Below are positions 34,461-48,699 of a stretch of DNA of 64,000 bases, in pieces (position 1 is the first letter of the stretch; each line of letters begins with the position of its first letter). The notes beneath the pieces were generated by a model, which worked only from the letters and a program-made list of their open reading frames with translations, searched no databases and was not told the DNA's origin. A program made the translations under genes and the position numbers. The DNA is taken from NCBI GenBank assembly GCA_027574665.1, contig CM050655.1, forward strand, positions 7,063,170 to 7,127,169, in the 5' to 3' direction. This stretch comes from Rhynochetos jubatus. Taxonomy: Eukaryota; Chordata; Aves; Eurypygiformes; Rhynochetidae.

Positions 34461-36397
34461 CTTTTTCACATGGAATATGCCAAGGGAAAAAAAAAATCAA
34501 GACACAAGACTGCATTGCAGTGCTCGCCTCTCTTCACCCAGTGTGTTGAGTAAAGCTTTACTAACTGTTGTAGTAACAAAATCCCTGTTGCTAGCATTAT
34601 TTACCACCTTGAGCAGGATGTATCGCCACACTGAAATTATAACCACATTTAAAACCTTTGATAATTTCTATTTTCATTCTGGAGTCATTCATCTGACTCC
34701 AGTCACGATAAGAGGAAGGCACTAACTGTACAGACGCTTCCCCATTCATAAAGCCCTCTTTAGTCTTTCTGGGCTATAGAAGTCTGATAGAAAGAGGCGT
34801 TTCTACCACTGTTGCTGCAGGGTACTCCTCTGCTTATCTCCATAGCAATACTTTGGCAGCAGAAAGAGCTAGCAGACAGAAAAGGCGTCTGATAACAGCT
34901 TAATCTCCCTTCACACGCAGTCCCACTGCTCTGAAATACACCCAGACGGCTTCACCAACCCCAGAAGCCTGGAAACCAGTCCCAGTCAATCAAAAATGCA
35001 GGTAGTGGCCTCCCTACTGCTCATCTCAGCGATCGGCTTGAGGCAGACTCGGCTGGTAGGTTGAGTTTCAGCCCATATTTTTCCATTTTCCCCTGTTCCC
35101 CATCCCTCTCCAGCCTTGCCTGCTGCCTCCTGCCACTGTCACTGATAGACAGGCACAGCTCTGTCCCCTGGCAACTTTCCTGCTCAAAAATAGAGGCTCA
35201 CTTATATAAGGTCTTAAAGTGGACTAAAACTGAAGAAGTTTGGATAAATCCCCAACTCCTCCCACATTTCCACCTTTAAAAGGGAGGGCAGGGCTCCAGG
35301 AGAAGGAGCCAAGCCCTTCTGCTACGGAGATGGCACCAGGAGAGCAAGAAAGAATGAAACACGGCGCTCCGAGTCCTTCCTCCAGTTCCTCCAAGGGAAC
35401 CTGCTGTTCCCTCTAACATAAACAACTGAAACAGCCTTGTGACCCAGGACCAAACAAGCGTCTCCACCTCTGCACCGCATTAATGCTTCTCTTGCACACT
35501 GATCCTTGCCCAGGTAGGGCTTGGGGATTTTTTTGTGAGTGCAAGAGGAGGTAAATCCTTCAAGGCAAGGGGTTATACAGTGTATAAACGTGAGAAAGGC
35601 ATTTATTTACCCTCAGCAGCGTTTTGGAGAATGGGAGAGAAGGAAGAAAAAAACCTAAGTAGTTATATATGTGGCACGTTGCCCCCAAGTTTCAAAGGAA
35701 TTTAATTTTCTCTTGTGGTCCTGAAATACATCAGGTGACATTTCTTGCAATTACTGACTGTAGTGTAGACCTATGTCTTTATTTAAGCAGTGGATCAGCC
35801 AGACACCTGCATGCTGGAAAATCATATGCCAATATTGATTTTCTTGGTAGTAATAATTCCCCACTGGCAGCAGCAGTAACAATGCTTTGAAAGCTGGTTC
35901 CATAATGGCATTTTAACCTTTCAGGACATTCTGTGAGCAATGCTCTACCAGCATCTGAGCCGCTGTGCGACCCAGCCGTGCGTCACACTGGGTACATCTC
36001 AGTCCGGGGACTTGGACCCCTCCCTATCCTCCCCGTACAAAGCTGGGCGTTGTCTCAGAACATATTCTAGTCAAAACCATTTGAGAAAAAGTCAGTGCTG
36101 GGGACAATAAGGTTTAGTGATTAACTCAGTTTTTCTGACCTACACTTAAATAAGGGCCTATTATAGTGTTAGCATACAGTTTGATATTTCAGTCCCAGCA
36201 AAAGTGCTGTTTATTTACTGCAAATCACCAATTGGTTTTTCTTTTGTAAACTTCCTCAGCAGTTTCAGGTGGGTAAGATTTCCTTAGTTCCTGCCTTCAA
36301 ATATTATTTTCCAGTATGTACTAACAATCAGTGCATTTTCTTAAGCAGCACCTTCGCGTCAGAGCTGTGCGCAGCAATCTCTAGTAAATGGGAGTGT

Positions 36398-36436
36398 TGA
36401 ACATTAAGGTAAGTCTGTGAACATTAAGGTAAGTCT
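36398..36436. repeat. Short tandem duplication (19-bp unit, period 20)
   Basis: tgaacattaaggtaagtct occurs twice in direct succession, separated by a single g. Both copies are identical, so the duplication is recent or maintained. Each copy contains aggtaagt, identical to a strong splice-donor consensus. Confidence 0.9.
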
Positions 36437-36792
36437 ACGAAGCTCTAGGGAAGAAACTTCCACACAGAACGCCATACAAAGGGAGGATACTTTCATTAGT
36501 ATAACCACAAACATACCATGCATGTGAAAATACAAGACACAGAAAATCTAAGGCTCATAAGCAAGTTGCTGTGCAATTGTTTTTAAACGCTACATCCTTT
36601 TAAAAGCAGTACAGTCTCAGCACTATGTGCACCTATTTCACCGAAGTTTCTGTCCATGTATTAACTGAGGAGTAGACCTGAAAATATTTCACTGTATTCA
36701 TAAATATAATAAGCAGTAGCCGATGGCTGGAGTTACCAGTCAGTCAAGAAAACAGCTGTTCAGAAATATTTCAAAATCAATAAAACCGAGGG

Positions 36793-36815
36793 ACCGGTGA
36801 GCAAAGGACACCGGT
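36793..36815. other. Inverted repeat, 7-bp arms
   Basis: ACCGGTG and CACCGGT are perfect complements with a 9-base spacer. The core ACCGGT is itself palindromic, so this may reflect two copies of a CCGGT-type factor site rather than an RNA hairpin. Confidence 0.55.
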
Positions 36816-37225
36816 TCTAAAAAGGGTTCCGTGACCTGAACAAGCTATTTACATTTCTTGAAAATACGTGTCTTCAACAGGCTGAGCTTTAAAGTTTTAA
36901 AATCAAAGCTGCATTGATTTATTAGATAAAGTGCCTCTCATCCCTCTTATCAGGTAAAAAGACCATGTGTACTTTACTGTAAGCATGCTAAATAGGAGAC
37001 CTTCCTCAAAAGCTTTGGTTTCAAAGGCAGCTTTAAAATCTACCTTTGGTTACCACGCAGAAGTATGCTGAAACAGTATCTTCTAAAAAACACAGGGATT
37101 AAAACTGACCAAAACTGATGTCCTTCAAAGACATCAGCCCTGTCTTTGTCTGAAGAGCTTTAAGAATGCAGGTGAGTCCTTTTAACGTATCTAGCATTAT
37201 TCTTAATCTTGTATTTATTTACTTA

Positions 37226-37250
37226 CATTGTAACTAACACAGTTACAATG
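37226..37250. other. Perfect hairpin, 10-bp stem and 5-base loop
   Basis: cattgtaact, loop aacac, agttacaatg. The arms are exact reverse complements. The stem does not extend further, so it is too short for a typical microRNA precursor. Confidence 0.75.
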
Positions 37251-39387
37251 AGAACCATGTCTTCATTGACACAATTACTTAGTTAATAAACTAAACAGCT
37301 CAGGTAAGTTCAGTGCAGGCAGTTACCATACAACGGAACGAGTAGCCATTCTGATCAAAGAGAACTCTGCAGAGCTGACGTTGTAAGCACTGACCCCTGC
37401 AAACAGACTACACTGCCACAACGGGAGGGCAAAACCATATATATTAGTCTGAAATACTTATTTTCAAAAGTTGCTTGTTCCTTTACCTCTCAGCAGTGAA
37501 GACAGGAAATCAAAAGTCAGGCTGGGAAAACAAGAGTGGCAGTGAAAATAGCATAGCTGTGGAAGAAAGGAATGTGCGTTGCAGGGAAGACGAAGAACAT
37601 CCTTAGTATTAGTGTGAGCAAACACAGAGGGTGAAGGAACAGGGAAGCATGGAAAGATGGAAAAAAAGACAAGTGGATGTAAAGACAGGAGATAGGGAAA
37701 TGGAGATAAACCCTCAAGTTCTTTTTGCAGCACTGGATATCTCAAACACTAACAAACCCATACTAAGTATGATCAAGAGCCTTAATACTTCTCCAAAATA
37801 AAGACGGCAGAAACAATGCACTGATGGCCAGAAGAGTCAAAGGAAAAAACAACCATTATTTGATAATATTACTGCTAATGCTTGCGTAGTTTTCATGAAA
37901 ATGTTCTTATCTGACACTAAACAAAGCCAGAATACGGGAGTTTCCTGGCAGAAGCTGGCTGACAACAGGGGTCTAGTTTGGAACTGCACTGTCGGTGTGC
38001 CGTAAAGCGCCCTACCTCCCTGCTGCAATTATACCCAATTCAAACATTAAACGTTGGATTTGAGCTGGTACTGTAAAGAAATCCAGATACTCAAAGAGGA
38101 AATGCTCAGTTAGGATGGGTATATATCCTTAATGATGGCATAAAGTGGCATAGTGAAGAGGAGGATGAAATTATCATCCAAGACATATCTGTCTCTTTTT
38201 CTCTAGTGTGCGAGCAGACATACTAAGACACCTTAATGAGAGCCATATGGGCAGTGTATGGAGTCACTGCAGGGTACTGTTAATGCTGTTTGAGTGCCCA
38301 AATTACGCTCATTCAGACGTTTTTGAATTACTCTGAATGGTAACAGATAATAGTAATCAACTCTGAAAATACTGGTTGAAAAGATCGTTGGTTTTTCAAT
38401 AGTGCTGACACTCTTGCACTGTTACCCAACCGCAAACGGTAAGCGTACCCGCTCTGTATTAATGTAGACGTGCAGCCACAGAGTGGCTCTGATCTGGCTA
38501 CCTCCACAAGAACAGGTCAATTTGGAGAGAAGCCCAGGAAAAAACCCAAGTATAGGTTAAATTACTGATCCAAGCCTGTGTCATTGTGCCACAGTACCAT
38601 TTGGAGACAGTGCACGGGGGGCACTTTCAGCATCCTATAAAATCAGTGCCTTATATAAAGAGTCAACAGATAGGGATGTAAGCAGTACAACACAGCCCAG
38701 TACAAATTAGGAAACTAGTAGAGGGGTTCAGTGGAGAGCCAACGCGTGTAAACATTGATTTCAGATGCAAGGACAACGACGAAAACAGTTTAGAGGTAGC
38801 AGAACGTCATTTCTCAGATGATATTCTACTGGAAATCTTCAGACATAAGGTAGTTCAAATGTACTGAATTCTGCTTTCACTGTGTACTGCCTCATCACAC
38901 GCCAGAGAAGAACGACGTTCCCTCAGCTTGCCAGCAATGAGGACACCACGCAAACGTCACAAGGTGCTCAACTGAAGGTAGGAAAAATGCTGTGCTCTAA
39001 GGCAATGCTCAGAAACAAACGGTGGCATTGGTGAAGAGCAGGCAGATGGAACCAGACAGTAAAGTACTTGCTATTACGCTATTGCTCCTCTTGCCTCTTT
39101 CAACCTTTTTCTGCCGCAGTGGCCATATCCACGACCAAGATCTTGCTGACACAAACACTCCCACTTGTGGCCACTGCACCCACTTGCCAGTCAGTGAGGT
39201 GCGGCCATTCACACCACCCCTGGGCACGTAAATTAGGTCTCTGCCTGAATTCCTTGCTGGTAGCAAATGTCAGCAGCTGTTAGTAAGATATATGGGGTGT
39301 GGTGAGGGGGAGAGCACATTTAGGAGTATTTTACACTTGGGGGGAGGGCAGGATATTGGGAGAAGAAAGTGGGAACACTTTTAAAAC

Positions 39388-39432
39388 TGAAAAAAAAAAA
39401 CCAAACCCCAAAAAAACCCCAAAACAAAACAG
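39388..39432. repeat. A-rich low-complexity with C4 runs
   Basis: An A10 run is followed by alternating cccc and A-runs. Similar patches lie at about 1,008-1,070 and 2,515-2,575. These are simple-sequence tracts with no flanking element visible. Confidence 0.7.
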
Positions 39433-42400
39433 GGAACTGTTTCTTTACGAAATGGAAGTGCTTATAAAGGCCAAAGTGGTACCACAAGCAGAGAATGATG
39501 TGATCAGGTTCCTGATTCCATCACCAAGGATGTTAAAATATGGGGATAGCGTTGCAGATAGCAGAATTTTCTTGCTACCCATTAGCTTTCATTCAAGTTT
39601 TGAATTAAGAAAGATACAAAACCCCAAGAGCAGTATTTTCTTGCCATGTTTGCTACCAGACAACACAATGAATCAAACACCCTGCTCTGTCTTCAGTGCC
39701 CCATTATTATCAAGAATTGTCTGTTATTTCTATCGTTGCCCTTCTTTTTATTTCCCTTGAGTGTTCCAGATCTATCTCCCATTAACTAGAGGGAGTAAAA
39801 AGCGGAGAAGGGAGACCGCAGAAGTAATGAACGGAATGTTTTCTGCTCTATGGCCGCCTAAAGACTCCGGTGAACTGCCCCTGCTCATATCCCTGCTGTT
39901 ACTGCAGAGGCTGTCCAAACGCGCTCGGCAGTCTATCAAGAAAGTCCTCATTTCTGCTTTAAAAAAAAGTTAAAAATCAGAGAAACTGAAAACTCATCAG
40001 TAGAATTTTCTCTGTTTCACACTGTCTTCTTATCTCTCTGCATAAATTCTGCAAACCAACGGATCTTGCTAATACACTCGGACATGCTCCAGAACTGTAA
40101 ATACAGTGTCCTTACAACACCGATTAAAATTTACATTTACTCTGCTACTTCCTTATTCAGCAACGAGCGATAATGCAGATGGCAGGGGAAAGCCAGAGCA
40201 CAGGGAAGCAGGTGTGGAGGATCCGTAGTACTGTCCATTAAAAAAGACTAATATCTCGATCAGATTAAGAGTGTTGCTGCAGACCTGCTATCTCAGAAAT
40301 CTCGTGAACCAACTGACATTAAGATGGATAAGCCACCTGCACCAAGTAAAACCGGGTTCAGCCAAGCATCTTCTCTGCAGCAGGGGTCAACAGCAACTGC
40401 CCAGGAAAGAGCAGAGTATGATGGCACAAGCCTGAAGGGATGCTTCCTCTGTCCCCAGGCTCTGCTGGGCTTCCGCAGCCGAGAGCCCTCCTGGCTGAGA
40501 GCGTGTGGGTGGATTTTTCTTTCATTAATTGTACTCTTTTTTTAAATTTTCTATTTTGATCTGAAAGCATAATACTGCACTATTTATTCTGGCAATTTCT
40601 TATGCACTGACTGATGAAGCAATAATAAATGGGACCATATTTGGGGAAGAGATGAAACATAAAGAAAATGGAAACTAAAATCGTAATGCTATTCATTCCT
40701 AAAAACTAGGGGCTGATAGCTTATGAAGAAATAATGTGTTTCTGAAACCTGTTCCCAATCTCAAATATATTTGTAAAAACAACACAGATTTTATTTATTT
40801 CTCCGTGAGTTCTACATCCATGAAGCAAAGTGTTTCTCCTACACAGAATCCCTCCCTATACAGATTTCTTTATTATGTTTTCTATCAATGTAAATATCCA
40901 GAAACAGCATTCATTTAAAAGTTAATTTAAAAACAATGTTGAAGTTGTTTTACAAGTTTTCCAATGATTTAAATACACGTTTCTCAATATTTCTATTCCT
41001 GTAATTAATACAAACCTTCAGTCTCGCTAGAAAGCTCTTGCTACCACGAACATTTCATCTCAGAAGAACAAAAAGATCCTAACGAGTGAAGGCCGACAGG
41101 GCTTTGATTCCTTAACAGTGTTTCAGATAGGCACATTGAACAAAGTTGGGCTATTTTATTTATTCTTTCATTCAGACTGTGTACCTCCAGGAATCTTCTC
41201 ACCATTAGTCTTTCCCCAAATATTGCCATCAGAGAGATAGCAGCGTTTCATAAAAAACCACTGATGCAACTCAAGACCGTTGACTGGCAAAACTAATTAA
41301 ACTAATTATTTGCTGGAAGGCAGTATGCAATGATAAAGTAGAACTGCTGGACTTAAAATAAGTATGACTCCAATCAATTCCATCTCCAGCAGATCTTGAG
41401 ACTGCAAATGGACACATGATTTCCTTAAATATGTTTCTTTCACAGGTTTAAAACACTGTAACATAGTGATAGGCACACAGGCAAACCCTGCAGGGACAGT
41501 ATGTTTGTAACTGCTTCACAAACAACCGGGTTTTCCCAAGCTGAGGTCACATCTGGCAGACACAGAACAGAAGACATGCCCCGGCTGACCCCCCGGTCAG
41601 TACAGTTTGAAGGGCCCTACTCATTATTAGGGAAGGCCTCCCAAAAATTATCGCGTGTCACAGGAAGAAGCGGGAAACACGCAGTGTGTTGCTGATGTCT
41701 AGAGTCCTGGCAGCATGAGGCACCGTGTTAGGTAAAACGTTCTTGTGCGGAGGAAGTGAGCGCTCCACTGTGCTATGCAGAAGAATGCCCCTGTCCACAG
41801 CAGCTTCTCTCGGAGGAAAAACCCAGGTGAATAAAAGCCGATGGTAATTAAATAATCTTATGCATCGGCTGCATATTCAAACAAAACAACCTATCTGTTT
41901 GTCTACTGAAGTGGCTCTGCAAGGTTTTAAATACTTGTCAAAGCACGACTTCCTCTAAATACCTCCAACATTGAAGAGTCACTTGTGACTAAAACAGTAT
42001 AATAAACTATAAAGCCAGTCCTTCTGCTCAGAGGATTACCATTCAGTATGCAGGAGAAGTGTTTTGGTGGGAACATCACTGAACTTTTGTCTTGAATACC
42101 TACCTCCATTAAGAGGCAGAGTACCCAACCATAAACATCACCAAGAGACAACAAACAGGCACAAAGAGATTCAACCCTGGACCACTCTGAACGTGTTAGA
42201 GGTATCGCTGAGACAACATAACTGACAACGAAACACTACTACATGCAGGTCTAATTAAATTATATTCTTCCAAATTCTGTAGTACCATAGTAAGTGGTGT
42301 TGAAGAAAATCACGGGGGCACGCACTCAACCGAAGTTTGTCATAGTTATGAAAGAAACAAAGATCCAAATTCCCCCCAAACCCATCTTTAAATCAATTTA

Positions 42401-44807
42401 AAAACTAGCAGAGCCCTTTTTGCCATTTCAGAATACAGCTGGCCCCCTTCCCCCGAGAATGTCTCTTTGAAAGACTAGCAAAAAGCTGAACAGTATCATA
42501 CAGGAAGTTATGCAGAAAAAAAGAACAACTCCTACGAACAAAATAATAAGATCAAAATCTCCCCTAGAACTTTGCAAGCACATTAGAAAAATGAGATTAG
42601 CTGTGCTTACCATTACACACAGAGAATCACAGGTAGGTCTCTGTGCAAGCATGGAGATCAGAGTATTTTACCTACAATCTACTTCTAGATCCAAGAAGAA
42701 CATACTACCAAAACCTGAAACGAGCTGCAGGTAATTGGTGTGCAGCAGTGCTTCCTCAGCTTTGAAGGCTGCCTTTGTACTTCTCCAGAGCAGGCACTGG
42801 ATACCGAATGAAGCCCAGCCGTGGCTTTGGTGACACTCAGCGATGTAAAATGGAATGTTCTTTCTCTAAGCTATAAAGAGGACTGTTCTGCCATCTCCAC
42901 AGTAGCAGATCTGCCATGTAAGTTTAATGGACAAGCCACACACCCTGGAAAACACACCCCAACAGGACAGAAGAGCTGGAACTGTGGTGCAGAGTGGGAA
43001 TTGCCTTGGCTAGGGGAAGAAGGCACAGGGACAGCCCGACCTACTGGCACAGCTCGCCTGGGCCCAGCCAGCCCAGCTGGCCCAGCTTGTGGCTCATCCC
43101 TGGATAAAATAATGTTCGTGATAGCAGGGTGAAAAGGGAAGCTGCATAATTAATTTGGCAGAAAAATAAATGCCATGCAGCATGTCGGATGTATTTAAGA
43201 AAAGCAGAGAGTTTCTCCAGTAGAGAAACACAGCTTCTGTTGAATCAAATCGCTGCTCTTGTGAATCTGAGAACGTGTTGTGCCATTCTGCATTGTGTAG
43301 TTCTCCACGTGACAAAACTCTCCAGTTTGGCACGTTAACATAAAACCTAAATTACACACTAACAACGTACAGACCAGATATCACACCTTCAAGTGCGATG
43401 TTAGTCTGCCACTAGAAGTTCTAGACATCTCCCCTCCTCTTCTGGGGTACTGTTAGGACAGCCTGCATGACAGAAATCCCCTTCTCCTCATCATATCATC
43501 ATTTTGCTACCAAAAGAAGTTAATTGTCAGCAACACCACTGTTAAGAATTGCTAAAGTGGGGACAGGCCTTGATATTTTAAAACCATCATGCCTTTGATA
43601 ACCGAACAGGAGCATTCACCTTGTGCTGCATCTGTTGCGTTCTCCCACCTGCACGTGGCACATCGCTTTCACCATGTTCAGCGATCCAGCCTCACAACCG
43701 TAACTCAATAAAATATTCACTTACCCAAAGCGGAGAGCGTCAGTCAGAAACCGACTGTTGAAATGACTGTTTCCCTCTGGCAGCAGGAAGTTTTCTGGCA
43801 GTTGTGAATTTTCAGGTGGCTCCACTGGCTATGTTAACTTAACCTCCGCTCTCATTAACTTGTTCTCTCCTTCCCTTTACTCTCTTAAACGCAGGTCTTA
43901 GGTTACTGGTACCTGAAAACACAGAGGAAAACAATAACAAGTCTGAAAACGAAAGGAGGCATTGACAGTGCTTCTGTGGACTTATCCTTAATCCCCCCTC
44001 TTTGGAGGGATAAAACGTCCTTTTTCAGTATCTGGTCACCATGTTAATTATATTTTTTAAAACCTATTTTCAAGATACACAGAAAGCAGTTCTCTCTTTG
44101 TATTGCAGATGGAAAGGATAGAAGCTGTGGGCCATTCCGGAGGTTAAAGCTGATCCACCGCGCTGCCAGGCTGACAACATTTAAGACATGAAAGAAGTTA
44201 GCAAGTGCAAGGTCTGTTAGCAACAACACTTCAGATTTCATCAGCCTTTGTAATTCTAACTCTTTCCTTTTAGTGCAACATCCAATTTCCAACAAGAATC
44301 TAGGAGATTTCTTTGTTCAGATTGTTATTACTTCTGTTTTGTAAATAGAGAACCGTCAGTATTTAATGGCCTAACTCATACTTATTTCCAATGGATCAGG
44401 ACCATGGATTTGCTGTGTATGGGGACTTTTGACCCAAATGTTTAAGTTTAGGGTTGTTTAGTGTCTGTGGGAATATTTGCCTCAATTATTCATGGTCAGG
44501 GAACAAGGTAACCTCTACAACAGTTTGCATTTCTTGATAACTTACATTACTTAATGAAGACAACTGTATTGTTAGCACAATAAATATACCAAAAGCACAA
44601 AATAGAATTCAAGCACACAAAAAATGACAATTGTCTATTGTTTAGAGACTTCAGATAAAGAAAATTTAGAAATATTACTATCCTCTACTTTTGTTCCTGG
44701 GATAAGTCTCCCCTTCTACAAAGACACGGATAAGATTTACAACACAGTTGCTTAACTTCTTGATCTCAATGACCTGGCTGTGGAAAGTAAAACGACACCT
44801 TCAGCAT

Positions 44808-44832
44808 TACTGCTCTGTGTTGCAGAGCAGTA
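44808..44832. other. Hairpin, 10-bp stem and 5-base loop
   Basis: tactgctctg, loop tgttg, cagagcagta. All ten pairs are Watson-Crick. The flanks do not extend the stem convincingly. Confidence 0.75.
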
Positions 44833-47800
44833 GAGAAAGGACAGGCAGTCTGTCTGAATGCACGCCTTGGGGTCTGAAACTCAAAGACCACACAGATCCT
44901 CTAGCATAAAGGGGAGAACAGAATGGACGTGGCTTTTTAGTGAGTTTTCCCAGTTCCAGAACTCTCTTCATTTTATTCTCTTGGAAGCGTGGGAGCAGAA
45001 ACTGATAGCTTTCTCAGGTTTTTAAACTGGGAGTGGGGAGGGAAGAGAAAGAAGCACAAAGTCAGTTTGTGATTCAGCAAATGAATGACTAACAGAATAG
45101 CATACCCTTGACTGACGAGGCAGCCAGGCCACGACCGGAGAATGATGTCCTAGTCAGACTCAAGCCAGAAGATGCTGCTCAAGACTGGGACAAAGAAGGA
45201 TAGTGCATCATATTGGCCATGATGTTCGTGGCTGTTCAGGAAAGAAAAGTTGGAGATATTTTAAGAGTTTGAATAGCACCCGCTTTTAAAATCCATGCAC
45301 TAAACATTTGTGCAGACAGGCTAACTCGCTGGGGGACTGTAGGGAATCCTCCACTTCTGTGTCCTTAACAAAAAGCATCTCCGTTGAAAAAGAACTTTCC
45401 AAACAACACCTACATCCCTGAGAGCAGCTGAGAACAAGGACTGCGTTACATGACTGAGAAAACATTCAAACATTGGGTTTTTTCTGTTGCAATAAGATAA
45501 GAATATCTATTTGAACATTGTAATGAGGGAATAGACAAAGATGTCACATTCCTCCCTCAGGGTCCCTTGCTGCTTTCTGCTATGATGGGAGTAATTTTTT
45601 GTGAACTGGTGAAATTAAGTCCCCACCCCATAGCCCTAAAGACCAGAGGCACCATTAAGTACTTCATAATTTCAGCAGATACACTTCTAAGAGTTCACAG
45701 GTGAACTCAGTCCTATCCTATATACCCGCCAAATTCTTACACAAAAGTTGTGTTGCTTCAAAAGCATTGCCTGTGACACCAATACATGGATTGTAATGAA
45801 GTGAGGGGGAAAAAAAGCAACTTCCAGCTTTTACTACCAGCATGTTCACGTGACAAATGTTTAATCAAGTTATGTTTCTAATCTGATACTTCATCAACAG
45901 AATGTTACCTGGTTTTCTGCTGGAAAGCTCAAAAAGCATTCATGTGTGAAAAAAGAACGGTATTATTCTACACAATTTATTTGTGCTCTTATTCAGCTGT
46001 TCTTTGGCAGCTTGACTCAGCTTCAGCAACCCCAAGAGTACTTGTGTGTGTTCCTTCTTTACAATTTTTGTCTGTGTCTGGTCATTCTGTAACTCAAATT
46101 TCTTTTTGCAAGGAAAATACCACTGCCAAGCATGCTGCACACCTCCCGCCCTGCAATCGAACCTTCGTGCCCTGACAGAGGAGGGCTGGCGCTTGCTGAA
46201 TGGCCAGTTCAGCAATCCACACATAGTGAATTTCACATGTCCTGACTCTGAGGATCTTTAAAATTTCATCGTGGTTTTCCATTAGCATAGAATTCAGACT
46301 GCAAGAGCTGCCCAAGGGAAACGAACACCCACAATTCATGTTTTCAGAGCTCTTTAAATCCTTCTGGCAGCTTTGAAAACCTCGCTCTTTGTATTTACTG
46401 TTTCTCTGCTCCGAGTAAAAGTCAGTGGAAGTCTTGCTACTGATTTCAGTGGCATCAAGGTTTCACTCAAGAAATTCAACAGCAGAGTTTAACGAAACGC
46501 TGGCTGACTTTGACTGTATGTTTCTGACCGTGGTGCCGCCTTTTCTACACACACACAAACCACTCAAGGCAGCAGTGCCTCTGCCGGGGGGCTGTGCTTT
46601 GAGTTCTTCTGCAACAGCCATCCTTGCGGTCTGAGCACTCATGCCATGCTCAAGCCAGTCTTTACCTGCTTTCCTGACAGGGGCCTGAACTGAGCATCTC
46701 AAATGGACAGGGATACCTTCCACGAATGCAGAAATGGGCTAATACACTGTGAGTCTGCCCGTCACAGAACCCCAGATTGCTCTGATTTCAGTGTTGCTTG
46801 TTCTGAAGCCCCTTTGCAGACTTCCACTCCCTGTGCAATCTATGGCATGCTGGGCTGGTTTGAGTTACGACACATGCATACACACTGTTCTGGATCCCAC
46901 CTCCAAGTTGGATGCCTTCTTCCATAAATACCAAAAGGCACCAAAATTTGCATGTCTCTGAATATATATTTTCATGCTTTTCAGAGACACGAAATACAAA
47001 AAACACTGCTAATGTTAAAATAACTCATTATGCTTTATAAAGCCTCAGAGTTATGCAGTTGTTCTTTGTGACAAACAGTGAGCTGCAAAGCTTTTGGCAA
47101 AACCACGTTTATTTGGTTCCTAAACGCTTGTAAGATGCTGCGACCCCTAATACGCATCCATCCTAGAGTCAGACGCACCGTGGCCTCTGCTGCACGTGTG
47201 TCATCAACCGCAGGGAGTGACTGTGCCAGCTGGCCACTGGCAGGAGATGTTCCTGAAGATCAGGCACCCTGTACATTTGCTCTTCATCCCTAAACTGGCA
47301 GATACTTTCCACTCAAAAGCCTTGATTAGAGGAGTTACTCATCCCTATGCGGACCCCCAGCTATCCCCTCCCTCCACGATGATATCATGTGGTCAGGCTC
47401 AGATGCCCAGGGCAAGAGAAACTGAAACGCAGTTTTGGCATGGGACAATGCAAACTTCGGACCTAACTACCGAGCGATGGGATGACTTCTGGCCACCCCG
47501 ACCAGACCGGGCTCCACGCCCTGCCTGCTGGTTTTCTAGACAATCTGACCATTCCGAATTTTGCAGAGAACACTGTTAGTTGAGGTCAATTGCAGAAGAT
47601 AGGATGTCTTCCTTATCGTTACTAATCATCAAGCTAATAATTTTTTCTCTATAATGAAGTAGGAGACCAACTGAAATTTAGCATAATAACAAAACAAATC
47701 TCAACTTGATTTTCCTGCTTCTTAAAGATACCGTCCATTGCAAAGATTCTTACTGTGCTTCAGAACTTGTCAAATTACTCCGTATTTATTCATACAAATG

Positions 47801-48699
47801 CTAACGAGAGAGAGTTGTAGTTTTGAATGTACACTAGGAAAAGTAACAGGCCAAGAGCTTCTGAAATGATGAGAAATGAGTGAACTAGTTTAAACAAAAT
47901 AAGCACACCCTTGAGACAGTCCAGCTGAAACTTTCCATTAAAACGTCTGGGAGTACTCAGTACCTGGCAATTTCCAGCCAAATTGCCAGAACGAATTAGC
48001 AGCTGTGCTTTCACTGCGCATCTCAAACCCATAAAATCCACACAAAAATGGGCACTAAGACAATGAGTAAAAACAACATTAAGAATTGCAGGAGGCAAAA
48101 AAAAAATCCCCTTAGAGCAAAGAATTTCTGCTATTCCAAATAACATTCAGAAAATCAGAGGTTTTAACAAACTGAATGTGATGCACTGGAAAACATCATC
48201 AGGTAAAGCAATACAGGGAAAATGCTGAGTATCATCGTCCTTCACTTTCTGCCTGCTTGGATGATGAAGAACGAGCACGGGGAAAGAGAGCTTTGGAAGA
48301 CAACGCCTCAACCACCTGGAGATGAAAGACCCACAGCAACAGCCTTTAGGTCAATTTATCACAAGTGTCCTCCACAATCTGTAAAACACAGAGGCAAACA
48401 CTTCTCATGGCAAAAGCATCGGAGCCAAACAAGCACCAGCACCAAAGCTCACTGGGTCTAAGATAAATGCACCTTTAGGCTTAACACGGATCAGAAACAC
48501 CCCACCTTGAACCAAACTCCTAGGTAGGGGTTTGAATGGGTAAGACAGCTGTCGTTACTTTACTCCCACATTAGATGAGATAGCTACTGGTTTTGAAAAG
48601 TACCCATTCACCATCCTGGGCATTAACCGAATAGATTTCTGGTACGTCCTGTTAAACCTGTTCCCCCTGCAGCTTTCGCAGTGCATCCAGAACACCCTA

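Larger units (their letters stand above)
34461..48699. other. Long unique noncoding stretch
   Basis: I recognise no exon, RNA gene or interspersed repeat over about 14 kb. Small structures listed separately are a short tandem duplication at 36,398, hairpins at 36,793, 37,226 and 44,808, and an A/C-rich patch at about 39,388-39,432. Open frames up to 153 codons (39,299-39,760 plus) have no domain and composition like the surrounding DNA. Confidence 0.5.

Noticed and set aside
39388-39432. Telomere-like G4T4 pattern on the minus strand
   Set aside because: Only two G4 runs in an A-rich simple tract; not vertebrate telomere repeat (TTAGGG) and not enough tracts for a G-quadruplex.
39299-39760. 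153-codon plus-strand frame
   Set aside because: It runs through an A/C low-complexity tract (lysine/proline-rich segment) and has no domain.
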